From the NCBI GenBank assembly GCA_031374735.1, contig JANMGQ010000022.1:1-50809 (forward strand): a stretch of 50,809 nt of DNA, in the 5' to 3' direction. Below, one piece after another: positions 43,477 through 50,809 of this stretch; position 1 is the stretch's first letter, and every line of letters starts with the position of its first letter. The notes under the pieces were generated by a model. It was not told the origin of the DNA and ran no database searches. It worked only from the letters and a program-made list of their open reading frames with translations. A program made the position numbers and the translations under genes. The stretch is from JABFRJ01 sp031374735 (lineage in GTDB: Bacteria > Pseudomonadota > Alphaproteobacteria > Rhizobiales > Hyphomicrobiaceae).

Positions 43477-44484
43477 GTGACCAATCCTGCGACCTTGCAC
43501 CGGCCACTCGCCGGCAAAACCGCCTGGCTCATCACCGATGGCAAGATGGGCATGGACGTGCAGGTGCGCGGCGTTGCCGATGCGCTTGGCCTCGATGCCG
43601 TAATGAAACACGTGGCGCCGTCGGGTGCTTACAAGTTTCTCGCGCCCTATGCGCCAGTTGCCCCGCGGGAAAAATTCGGTGCAGCAAGTTCGCCCTTTGC
43701 GGCGCCGTGGCCCGACGTCGCGATTGCCACTGGCCGGCTGTCGATCCCGTATCTGCGCGCCCTGAAGCGCCGGGCCGGGCTCGCCACCTACACCATTGTG
43801 CTGCAAGACCCGAAGACACCGGCCGGAACGGCTGATCTGATCTGGGTGCCGCAACATGACAAGCGCCGCGGCGTCAACGTCGTCACCACACTGACCGCAC
43901 CGCACTCGTTCACGCCGCAACGGCTCGCCGGTTTACGCGCGGCTGTGCCGCCGACGATCGCAGCACTGAAGAGCCCGCGGATCGCCGTCATCCTCGGCGG
44001 CAAGAACGGCATCTACAAATTCACCGATGCCTGTGACGACCGCTTGCAGGCATCTTTGGCGTCGCTCGCAATGCTGGGTGCGAGTTTCATGATCACGCCA
44101 TCCCGCCGCACCCACAAGCGCCTGCTCGAAAAGGTCGATGCCGCGACAGCCAACGCGCCGCGCATCCTGTGGACTGGCGACGGCGCGAACCCCTATCCAG
44201 ACTTCCTCGCCCACGCCGATGCGCTCGTCGTGACCGCCGACAGCGTCAACATGTGCGGCGAGGCAGCGGCCACAGGCAAGCCTGTCTACGTCTTCCAACC
44301 CTCCGGCGGCTCGCCCAAGTTCGACCGTTTTCATGCGGCTCTCGTCGCGCATGGGTCCGTGCGTCCCCTGCCCGCGTCGATCGGCCAATTGGACAGTTGG
44401 GCCTATGAGCCCTTGGATGCTGCCCGCCTGATTGCCGCCGAGGTGGAGCGGCGCTATCAACGACGCCATGATATGTTGCGGTAG
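43477..44484 (+). CDS. Mitochondrial fission ELM1-like protein
   Basis: The 335-residue protein has the ELM1 family N terminus LAGKTAWLITDGKMGMDVQV, PDVAIATGRLSIPYLRALKR, YTIVLQDPKTPAGTADLIWV, VILGGKNGIYKF, and the GT-B-like ALVVTADSVNMCGEAAATGK. Bacterial members are uncharacterised and may be glycosyltransferases. The plant namesake acts in organelle fission. A GTG at 43477, preceded by GAGGGGAA, is the preferred start. A 2OG-Fe(II) oxygenase gene follows nine bases behind the stop. Confidence 0.85.
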   Translation: MTNPATLHRPLAGKTAWLITDGKMGMDVQVRGVADALGLDAVMKHVAPSGAYKFLAPYAPVAPREKFGAASSPFAAPWPDVAIATGRLSIPYLRALKRRAGLATYTIVLQDPKTPAGTADLIWVPQHDKRRGVNVVTTLTAPHSFTPQRLAGLRAAVPPTIAALKSPRIAVILGGKNGIYKFTDACDDRLQASLASLAMLGASFMITPSRRTHKRLLEKVDAATANAPRILWTGDGANPYPDFLAHADALVVTADSVNMCGEAAATGKPVYVFQPSGGSPKFDRFHAALVAHGSVRPLPASIGQLDSWAYEPLDAARLIAAEVERRYQRRHDMLR

Positions 44485-44493
44485 GAGACTGAC

Positions 44494-45114
44494 ATGAGCC
44501 ATCTCAATCTCGACATGCTGCGCGCGGCGAAGGTCGAGACCGACCCGTTCCTGTACACGATCCTGCCGGGCTTCCTGTCGCCAGCAACCGTGTCGAAGAT
44601 CAACACGACCTACCCGAAGATCGAAAAGGGCGGCTCCTATCCCGTCGAAAGCCTCGAAGCCAACATGGGCATCAAGGCCGTCATCGATGAACTGGATGGG
44701 CCCGAGTTCGAAAAGCTGATCGAGCAGAAGTTCGACGTGCAGCTGGCTGGCCGGCCGAAGATGTATTCGCTGCGCGGTTACACCCGCGCCAAGGATGGCT
44801 CGATCCACACCGACAGCAAGGACAAGATCATCACGGTTCTGCTGTATCTGAACGAAAACTGGCAGCAACCGGGCGGCCGCCTGCGCATCCTGCGCAACGG
44901 CACCGACGTCGACAATTTCGCCGCCGAAGTGCCACCGGACAACGGCACGCTGCTGGTGTTCAAACGCTCGGATACCTCATGGCACGGCCATCACCCGTTC
45001 GAGGGCCAGCGCCGCTCCCTGCAGATGAACTGGATGACCTCCGAAGGCTCCAAGGGCTTCCACGCCATCCGCCACAAGATCAGCGCTGCCGTGAAGAAGA
45101 TGACGGCGGCGTGA
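44494..45114 (+). CDS. 2-oxoglutarate/Fe(II)-dependent oxygenase
   Basis: The 206-residue protein has the 2OG oxygenase core: GSIHTDSKDKIITVLLYLNE with the H-x-D iron ligands (His105, Asp107), then SWHGHHPFEGQRRSLQ with the distal His164 and the 2OG-binding Arg near 174. AGGAG lies six bases before the ATG. It is probably co-transcribed with the ELM1-like gene, nine bases upstream. The substrate is unknown; prolyl-hydroxylase-like or sugar or peptide hydroxylation is possible. Confidence 0.88.
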   Translation: MSHLNLDMLRAAKVETDPFLYTILPGFLSPATVSKINTTYPKIEKGGSYPVESLEANMGIKAVIDELDGPEFEKLIEQKFDVQLAGRPKMYSLRGYTRAKDGSIHTDSKDKIITVLLYLNENWQQPGGRLRILRNGTDVDNFAAEVPPDNGTLLVFKRSDTSWHGHHPFEGQRRSLQMNWMTSEGSKGFHAIRHKISAAVKKMTAA

Positions 45115-45283
45115 GACTGATTAAAACTGGCTCAGGGTGGTCGCGAGCTAACACAGCTACGATTGGTTTCAAGGACGCCGGTCAAGCGACACGATCGCGG
45201 CGGCTGATCGGAAATTGGGTTCGGTTGCCGCCCACGCGCGGGATATGCAACAGCAGCGTATCGCTCGGTTGGGATAAGCTCAC

Positions 45284-46261
45284 GTGACCAAAGGACCAAC
45301 ACGTCGACGGCTCATGATCTCCGCTCTGGGTCTTGCAACTGGTGTGCAAGGAGCAGCATTGGCTCGGACGCCAGCATGGCCCACCCGGCCGGTTCGCATC
45401 ATCGTGCCTGTTGCTGCTGGTACGGCGACCGATCTGACAGCACGGATCTTCGGCGAAAAGCTGTCTGCGATCTGGGGGCAGGGCGTTGCTGTCGAAAACA
45501 AACCAGGCGCGGATGGATTGATTGCGCTGGGTGCTTTTGTTTCAGGGCGTGATGATCACACGCTACTGTTTTCGTTTTCGACGGCGGTCAGTCTCAATCC
45601 GCAGATACACGCCAAGCTGCCCTACGATGCCGCCGTTGATCTGGTGCCGATCACAACGACGTCGGAGGTTTTGTTTGCGATCGGTGTCCACGCAAGTGTG
45701 CCCGTGGCGACCATAGCCAACTTAGCGTCCTATGCGCGTGCCAACCCGGGCAAGATGAACTGGGCCGCGGCGCCGGGATTGCCGCGCTTTGTTCTCGAGA
45801 GGTATCTGCGCGAGCAGGGGCTCGATCTCGCCTATATCGGGTACAACCAAACCGGCTCGGCCGTGCAGGACCTTGGCGAAGGGCGGCTGCAGGTGATGAT
45901 TGCGGCGTTGAACACATTGCTCCCGGTCATCGAGAACAATAAAGCGAAGCTGCTGGTGATTGCGTCAACAAATGGGGCACAAACCGCAGCGGCTGTACCG
46001 AACGCGGTCGCAGCCGGGGTTCCAACGCTCGTCATTCCGGCCATTGGCTGCGCTTATGGCTGGAAAGGTATGTCTGTCACGCTACGTGACAGAGTCGCCG
46101 CCGATATCGACGCTGTCGCGCAGGATGCCGATGTTGTTTCGCAATTGAGCAACGTCGGACAGGTCGTGCGTCGGTCCACGCCCGCGGCATTGGCGACGCT
46201 GCTTGCCGAGCAACAGACAGCGCTTGCGCCGTTGGCGGACGTCATGCGGGCGGCAAAGTAA
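45284..46261 (+). CDS. Second TctC/Bug solute-binding protein
   Basis: The 325-residue receptor starts at a GTG with a twin-arginine-like leader (PTRRRLMISALGLATGVQGA) and the Bug-family start WPTRPVRIIVPVAAGTATD. It then has VAVENKPGADGLIALGAFV and YDAAVDLVPIT. It binds a small carboxylate in the periplasm. No tctA, tctB or regulator is adjacent, and it is convergent with pncB. Confidence 0.9.
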   Translation: MTKGPTRRRLMISALGLATGVQGAALARTPAWPTRPVRIIVPVAAGTATDLTARIFGEKLSAIWGQGVAVENKPGADGLIALGAFVSGRDDHTLLFSFSTAVSLNPQIHAKLPYDAAVDLVPITTTSEVLFAIGVHASVPVATIANLASYARANPGKMNWAAAPGLPRFVLERYLREQGLDLAYIGYNQTGSAVQDLGEGRLQVMIAALNTLLPVIENNKAKLLVIASTNGAQTAAAVPNAVAAGVPTLVIPAIGCAYGWKGMSVTLRDRVAADIDAVAQDADVVSQLSNVGQVVRRSTPAALATLLAEQQTALAPLADVMRAAK

Positions 46262-46293
46262 GACACGGCGATCAAACCCACACCACGATTGGT

Positions 46294-47586
46294 CTATACT
46301 ATGACTGGCGCATGTGTCTGCGCACCGACACCGAAAACGCGTCGGTAGCGCTCGATCTCCTTGATCGGACCAATGGCTTTTGACGGGTTGTCCGAGATCT
46401 TGACGGCCGGCCGTCCGTTGACCGACTGCACCTTGCAAACGATCGAAAACGGATCGAGCCGGCCTGTCGGCTCAAAGCCGCGGAAATCGTTGGTCAGCAG
46501 AGTCCCCCAACCGAAGCCAAGCCGCACGCGCCCCGCAAACACCTTCGACAACCGCTCGATCTCGTCGACATCGAGCCCGTCTGAAAAGATGACCAGCTTC
46601 TGCGCCGGATCCTGACGGCGCTCTTTCCACCAGCGGATCGCCAGTTCCGTGCTCTCGACGGGATCACCACTGTCGATTCGAATGCCGGTCCACTGTGCCA
46701 CCCAGTCGGGCGCGTGTTCCAAGAAGCCTTTGGTGCCGAAGGCATCCGGCAGGATGATGCGCAGGTTACCCTCATAGTCCTGCTGCCAATCCAACAGAAC
46801 ATCGTAGGGGGCCTTGGCAAGCGCGGCATCGTTGTCGGCCAGAGCCGCGTAGACCATCGGCAATTCGTGTGCGTTGGTGCCGATGGCTTCGAGGTTGCGG
46901 CGCATGGCGATCAGGCAGTTCGACGTGCCCGTGAATTTTGCGCCAAGCCCCTCCTGCATGGCCTGCACGCACCAGTCCTGCCACAAAAACCCATGACGAC
47001 GACGCGTGCCGAAGTCTGAGATGCGCAGATGCGGCAGCGCCTTCAAACGTTGGATCTTTTCCCACACGCGACTCATGGCGCGGGCATACAGCACCTGATG
47101 CTCGAACTTGCCCATGCCCTTCAGCACAGCGCGCGAGTGCAGCTCCATGATCACAGCCAGCGCCGGGATCTCCCACATCGTGGTCTCGATCCAGGGGCCT
47201 TCGAACGTGAGTTCGTACTGATCGCCACGCCGCTCCAGATGGTAGGCTGGAAAGCGGAAACTCTCGAGCCAGGCAATGAAATCCGGCGCAAACATCTGCC
47301 GCTTGCCGTAGAACATATTGCCCCGCAGCCAGGTACTTTCGCCACGCGACAGCGACAGCGTGCGGATATGATCGAGCTGCTCTTTGAGCGCGCCGTGATC
47401 GACCATCTTGGCGAGCGGAATATGCGTCGAGCGATTGACGATGCCGAAGGTGACAGACGTCTGCGCGTGGCGGCGAAAAATCGTCTGCGCCATGAGCAGC
47501 TTGTAGAAATCGATATCCAGCACCGACCGGACGATCGGGTCGATCTTCCAGGTGTGATTGTAGACGCGGGTTGCGATGTCGGTCAT
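46294..47586 (-). CDS. pncB: Nicotinate phosphoribosyltransferase
   Basis: The 430-residue enzyme converts nicotinate and PRPP to nicotinate mononucleotide in NAD salvage. It begins VRSVLDIDFYKLLMAQTIFR and has ISDFGTRRRHGFLWQD, GTSNCLIAMRRNLEAIGTNA followed by HELPM (the family GTxAHE region), IRIDSGDP and VIFSDGLDVDEIERL. The frame is open far upstream, but family similarity begins at the ATG at 47586. It is divergent from the NIPSNAP gene across 153 bp. With nadE it forms two steps of the same pathway. Confidence 0.95.
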   Translation of the reverse strand: MTDIATRVYNHTWKIDPIVRSVLDIDFYKLLMAQTIFRRHAQTSVTFGIVNRSTHIPLAKMVDHGALKEQLDHIRTLSLSRGESTWLRGNMFYGKRQMFAPDFIAWLESFRFPAYHLERRGDQYELTFEGPWIETTMWEIPALAVIMELHSRAVLKGMGKFEHQVLYARAMSRVWEKIQRLKALPHLRISDFGTRRRHGFLWQDWCVQAMQEGLGAKFTGTSNCLIAMRRNLEAIGTNAHELPMVYAALADNDAALAKAPYDVLLDWQQDYEGNLRIILPDAFGTKGFLEHAPDWVAQWTGIRIDSGDPVESTELAIRWWKERRQDPAQKLVIFSDGLDVDEIERLSKVFAGRVRLGFGWGTLLTNDFRGFEPTGRLDPFSIVCKVQSVNGRPAVKISDNPSKAIGPIKEIERYRRVFGVGAQTHAPVIV

Positions 47587-47739
47587 GTGATGGCGGACGC
47601 TGGCTGCACGAGGATTCGACGTCGCACGAGACTTGCAGCCACGCAACCGCCGAACATACGGATCCAAGTGGCTGCCGCGTTGCCTGGAAGGCCGTGACCA
47701 CATAGTGTGCAATAGACCGCCAACACGAACGGACCGCAC

Positions 47740-48348
47740 ATGCTCTACGAACTCTCCCTGCTTGATGTTCACGCCTCTGTTGCAGCCGAGGTTGCCAAAG
47801 GCGTTACGGAGTGGGCCAAGGCGGCCCCGAAGGGCCAGTTGCTCGGCATGTTTCAAGCCGATATTGGCCAGCTCAATCAGATGTATGTGCTGCGCGGCTT
47901 CGAGACCGCAGCCGACCTCGCGACCGAGCGTCAGCGCGCGCTGATGTCGGCGTCCCCTTTCAATGCGGGCAAGCATCTGACCGGAATGTCGATGGAAACC
48001 TATGCACCGTTTCCCTATCTGCCGCCGGTCAAACCAGGCGCGTTTGGCGGCGTTTATGAGTTCCGCGCCTACACGCTGAAGCCCGGCGGCGTGGCCGGTG
48101 TCGTCGACCTCTGGCAATCCTGGATCGGCCCCCGTGTCGCCGTTTCGCCGCTCGTGGTCGCGATGTACGCGCTCGATGGTGCGCCACGCTTTGTCCACGT
48201 CTGGCCTTATGCCGATGCGGCCGTGCGCGGCAAAACACGTGCCGAATGCGTCGCCAAGGGCATCTGGCCGCCGACAGGCACAGCGCCGTGGCTCCAATCC
48301 ATGCGATCGACAATCACCGTGCCGTTGCCAGGGTCGCCCCTGTGTTGA
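47740..48348 (+). CDS. NIPSNAP family protein
   Basis: The 202-residue protein has the NIPSNAP repeat of alpha/beta ferredoxin-like halves. The first is MLYELSLLDVHASVAAEVAK, ending in QMYVLRGFETAADLATERQR. The second, VYEFRAYTLKPGGVAGVVDL, carries the stronger family match and ends in RFVHVWPYAD. No leader is present. The function in bacteria is unknown; family members are stress or lipid-linked proteins. It is divergent from pncB. Confidence 0.85.
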   Translation: MLYELSLLDVHASVAAEVAKGVTEWAKAAPKGQLLGMFQADIGQLNQMYVLRGFETAADLATERQRALMSASPFNAGKHLTGMSMETYAPFPYLPPVKPGAFGGVYEFRAYTLKPGGVAGVVDLWQSWIGPRVAVSPLVVAMYALDGAPRFVHVWPYADAAVRGKTRAECVAKGIWPPTGTAPWLQSMRSTITVPLPGSPLC

Positions 48349-48511
48349 GCTCGCATGTCGATAGCGCATGCGGGGCGTGCAGTGACGAAACAGGTCGCGG
48401 TATTGCCACGATCATTTTTAACCTTGTAGGCGTGTGACGGACTGCGCGTGCCGCAAACGGGAATTGCGGCACGATCATCAGGAACGGGGGTCGTTTTGCG
48501 AGAGCGCCCCA

Positions 48512-49792
48512 ATGCGCGTGACGCGTCCTATCGTTGCAACTCAGCTCGGCGATTGCCCCGTCGAGAGTAGGCTACAGGCGCGTGTCGCTCTGTTCCAGCC
48601 ACGCTGGCGTCGTCCAGTTGCCGACCTCGCTCGGATAAGCCCTGCCATTGCGGATCTGTCTGAGAGCTTTCCAGCACTGTTGTTCGCACTCGCCTCCGGT
48701 TATGGCGATCACACCAGCCGCGCCCTCACCATCGATGCCTTGCAACGCGGCGTACCGCTCGACATGGCGGCTTGCCTCTATGGATTGCCCCGCTGGGTGC
48801 GCAAACTGCCAGCCGGTGCCCTGTGCGATCCGCTGCCGCGTTTCGAGATGGACCAGGACTTTTCTCGCAGGCTCGCCAATCTCATTCCTCCTGAACAGTC
48901 GCAAGCAAGCCTGTGGCTGCGCGCCGTGATTGAAGCGCAGATCGCTGGCGGGCGAGCCTACGCCCTATGGGTCGCCCGGCATGGTGTTGCGCTGACCGGA
49001 ACCCTCAGCGATACGCGCCGTCAGTTGCTGCATGCCTGGGTCTGGATGGGAAACAATCCCGGCGAAGTCGGCCACTCGCTGATCCGGCGGCCGTGGTCGC
49101 CCGACTGCGGCATCAAGCGCGTGATGGACGAGTTTGTCGCCTGGATGCATCGCGTGGCATTGGCTGAATGGCTCGGCACAGGTCGGCTCATGCCATGGGT
49201 GCCGGACGCCGACGTGCAGGGCTATCAGTTCCACACACTGCGGACTGCGGATGAATATGTGCGCGCGGCGGCTGCCCTCGACAATTGTCTTGAACAGTAC
49301 GCCGATCGACTGCGGCTTGGCAGCTCCGTCGTGGTGCTGATCAGTCACGGCGGCGAAGCCGTGGCCTGCTTGGAACTTGAACCACATGACGCCGAAATGC
49401 GCCTGCCCTCGATCAAGCAGTTGCGCGGCTTCAAGAACCGGCGTGTGACGGCGTCGATCTGGCAGGCCGTCTATGCGTGGCTCGGACGGGCGCCTTTGAC
49501 TCCCCTGCCACACCCGACCTCGGATATACGGCTGGCGGATCGGGCACAGATGCGCGAGCGGCTGTGGCGCACATACCTCGCATCGCTGGCCGCGGCAGAA
49601 GGCGGCGCCGCCATGCACGCGCGCGCCCGCAGCGCCCTTGGCGAGACAGCGCCGGTTGATGGATTGACCGGCGCCTGGCCTCGCCTGCGGCGCGGTGATC
49701 ATTGGCGTGACATGCGCGACGAACTGATGCCACGGACCTCGCTGATCGATCGCATTGCCCACCTTCTACCGCGGGCGGCGGGACGTGGCTGA
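48512..49792 (+). CDS. PcfJ-like domain protein
   Basis: The 426-residue product has an Arg-rich N-terminal helical part and a C-terminal segment YQFHTLRTADEYVRAAAALD, then NCLEQYADRLRLGSSVVVLI and IKQLRGFKNRRV. This is the pattern of the PcfJ-like domain, first named on the enterococcal plasmid pCF10. No transmembrane segment or leader is seen. Its role in chromosomes is not known. I prefer the ATG at 48512 to the upstream GTG at 48434, which would add 26 residues of no recognisable character. It is followed by an S4-domain gene 108 bp later. Confidence 0.7.
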   Translation: MRVTRPIVATQLGDCPVESRLQARVALFQPRWRRPVADLARISPAIADLSESFPALLFALASGYGDHTSRALTIDALQRGVPLDMAACLYGLPRWVRKLPAGALCDPLPRFEMDQDFSRRLANLIPPEQSQASLWLRAVIEAQIAGGRAYALWVARHGVALTGTLSDTRRQLLHAWVWMGNNPGEVGHSLIRRPWSPDCGIKRVMDEFVAWMHRVALAEWLGTGRLMPWVPDADVQGYQFHTLRTADEYVRAAAALDNCLEQYADRLRLGSSVVVLISHGGEAVACLELEPHDAEMRLPSIKQLRGFKNRRVTASIWQAVYAWLGRAPLTPLPHPTSDIRLADRAQMRERLWRTYLASLAAAEGGAAMHARARSALGETAPVDGLTGAWPRLRRGDHWRDMRDELMPRTSLIDRIAHLLPRAAGRG

Positions 49793-49900
49793 GGCAGGCA
49801 CATGCACTTTTGTGTCAAAAGTCTCAAAAGTCTCGGACATCCGCGACCGCACGCTGAGAACCCGATATGATGCGCTGATCCAGCGGTTACCGAGCCTGCG

Positions 49901-50314
49901 ATGTCAGACACCGATACGTCGCCCGCCCCCAAGGGCACCCAGCGCCTCGACAAGTGGCTGTGGTTTGCGCGTGTCGTGAAGACTCGCACCCAGGCGGCGG
50001 CCCTCGTCACCGAAGGACGCATCCGCATCAACACAGTCAAGACCGATCGACCGGCGCAGCCTGTCCGCCCCGGCGACATGCTCACCATAGCTCTCAGGGG
50101 GCGCATCCGAGTGCTCGAAGTGGTGTTGCCGGGCGACAAGCGCGGCGGGGCGCCTGAAGCCGCGCTGCTGTTCAAGGATCAGTCCCCGCCGCCACCGCCA
50201 CGAGCCGTTGACGAGCACCCTGATGGCGGCCTCGGCGTACGCGACGCCGGCAGCGGCCGACCGACAAAAAAGGACCGCCGCCTGCTCGATCGCCTACGCG
50301 GCGACGAGGAGTAA
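49901..50314 (+). CDS. S4-domain RNA-binding protein, heat-shock protein 15 (HslR) type
   Basis: The 137-residue protein has an S4 domain at residues 14-65 (QRLDKWLWFARVVKTRTQAA, then LVTEGRIRINTVKTDRPAQP and VRPGDMLTIAL), followed by a basic, low-complexity tail with KKDRRLLDRL. HslR binds free 50S subunits carrying nascent chains and recycles them. The tail is longer and more Pro/Arg-rich than in Escherichia coli HslR, as is common in alphaproteobacteria. A rRNA-binding S4 protein of other function remains possible. Confidence 0.85.
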   Translation: MSDTDTSPAPKGTQRLDKWLWFARVVKTRTQAAALVTEGRIRINTVKTDRPAQPVRPGDMLTIALRGRIRVLEVVLPGDKRGGAPEAALLFKDQSPPPPPRAVDEHPDGGLGVRDAGSGRPTKKDRRLLDRLRGDEE

Positions 50315-50329
50315 AACCAGCGGCCAGAG

Positions 50330-50509
50330 TTATTGACGGATGTACCTCCCCACACTGTCATGGCCGGCCTTTCGTGCCGGCCACCCATCGCGCGGCGCAT
50401 GCGGCCGGTGTCAATATGTTGAGACGTCTCAACATCATAAGGACCGCCGCGCTTGTTGCGCGATGGGTGGCCGGGACAAGCACGGCCATGCCAGTCGGGG
50501 GGATAAGTC
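50330..50509. repeat. Dispersed palindrome family A, copy 4 (longest arms)
   Basis: The left arm starts CACTGTCATGGCCGGCC (50352) and runs to CCACCCATCGCGC (50392). The right arm runs from GCGCGATGGGTGG (about 50458) to GGCCATGCCAGTC. About 40 positions pair with several mismatches. The loop holds a perfect 20-bp palindrome, ATGTTGAGACGTCTCAACAT (50416-50435). The left flank TTATTGACGGATGTACCTCC matches copy 2. Confidence 0.9.
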
Positions 50510-50537
50510 CATACGCGCTAACATAACAAATTTTCCG

Positions 50538-50698
50538 CGTCATTCCGGACAAGCTCGACCACTTCTGGTCGCGCGCAGATCCGGAATCCAGCGGATCTGT
50601 CCGCGAAGCGGTCGATGTATCGCGTGCTTCGCACACGCCCTGCGCTGGATCCCGGCTCGGCGGTCGGCCTGAAGGGGCCTCCCTTGGCCGGGATGACG
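50538..50698. repeat. Palindromic element family B, long copy next to family A
   Basis: The element opens CGTCATTCCGGA (50538) and closes CCGGGATGACG (50698). Inside, CCGGAATCCAGCG (50581-50593) pairs with CGCTGGATCCCGG (50643-50655) with one mismatch. It is framed by GCGCTAACATA (50515-50525) and TATGTTAGCGC (50710-50720), a perfect inverted repeat. GGGGGATAAGTCC occurs as a direct repeat at 50498-50510 and 50725-50737. Confidence 0.85.
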
Positions 50699-50809
50699 AA
50701 ACATTGGGGTATGTTAGCGCCAATGGGGGATAAGTCCTCAGTCAGACATTCGACGTTAGTATAAAACCAACCAGCAAAAATTTGAAATGTCAAATCAAGA
50801 CGCGTCATC

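Noticed and set aside
47587..48369. In-frame upstream extension of pncB by 261 codons
   Set aside because: It is antisense to the NIPSNAP gene and low in family character; PncB similarity begins at 47586.

Overview
The window reads as a chromosomal segment of a GC-rich alphaproteobacterium, most likely from the Hyphomicrobiales. Marker families typical of that class are present: DUF1467 next to a 3-mercaptopyruvate sulfurtransferase, DUF1244 next to an N-formylglutamate amidohydrolase, ELM1-like and NIPSNAP proteins, an HslR-type S4 protein, and several orphan TctC-type solute-binding proteins. I assign no genus. I saw no rRNA, tRNA, CRISPR array, prophage or plasmid functions.

Layout. 1-1030: the 3' end of an IS200-like (REP-associated type) transposase followed by GC-rich hairpins and a stretch with no gene. 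1.0-4.1 kb (minus): a DUF5009/HGSNAT-like membrane acyltransferase, a SnoaL-like protein and an M20 amidohydrolase. 4.2-9.3 kb: a MaoC hydratase, a small secreted protein, isovaleryl-CoA dehydrogenase, a Sel1-repeat membrane protein, a D-2-hydroxyacid dehydrogenase and a methyltransferase resembling the lysine methyltransferase of the ETF beta subunit. 9.5-14.4 kb (minus): tolB with a Tat-like leader, and an LplT-PlsC-acyl-ACP-synthetase (Aas-type) gene split by a -1 shift at a run of eight T. 14.7-18.7 kb (plus): a TPR-DUF900 hydrolase fusion, nadE and a small unknown protein. 18.9-24.4 kb: a family 5 solute-binding protein, a dienoyl-CoA-reductase-type SDR, an unknown protein and a LivG/LivF pair without permeases.

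24.4-28.7 kb is eroded. It holds a truncated dihaem peroxidase remnant, an intact TctC-GlcG-like-GntR group, and three fused fragments of a TAXI receptor, a TRAP permease and an FAD oxidoreductase. 28.7-36.1 kb is dense with housekeeping and catabolic genes: sseA, a nucleoside deoxyribosyltransferase, a lactonase-type amidohydrolase, an M28-like protein without recognisable metal ligands, an N-formylglutamate amidohydrolase with DUF1244, pdxY and an FAD oxidoreductase. 36.5-50.3 kb holds a 32-residue lysine/alanine peptide, an XRE regulator, a glycosyltransferase, a large FadE, a LURP-one-like protein, a ModA-like protein with an Lrp regulator, an ELM1/2OG-oxygenase pair, a second TctC, pncB, NIPSNAP, a PcfJ-like protein and an S4 protein.

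Two themes connect the genes. One is acyl-CoA oxidation and its electron transfer (Ivd, FadE, dienoyl-CoA reductase, MaoC, and the ETF-methyltransferase candidate). The other is NAD and cofactor supply (NadE, PncB, PdxY). Intergenic space carries at least three families of dispersed palindromes, one of them in four copies. I found no clear new multi-gene defence or biosynthetic system. The best leads are the palindrome families, the T8 frameshift, the chimeric transporter graveyard and the lysine-rich micropeptide.
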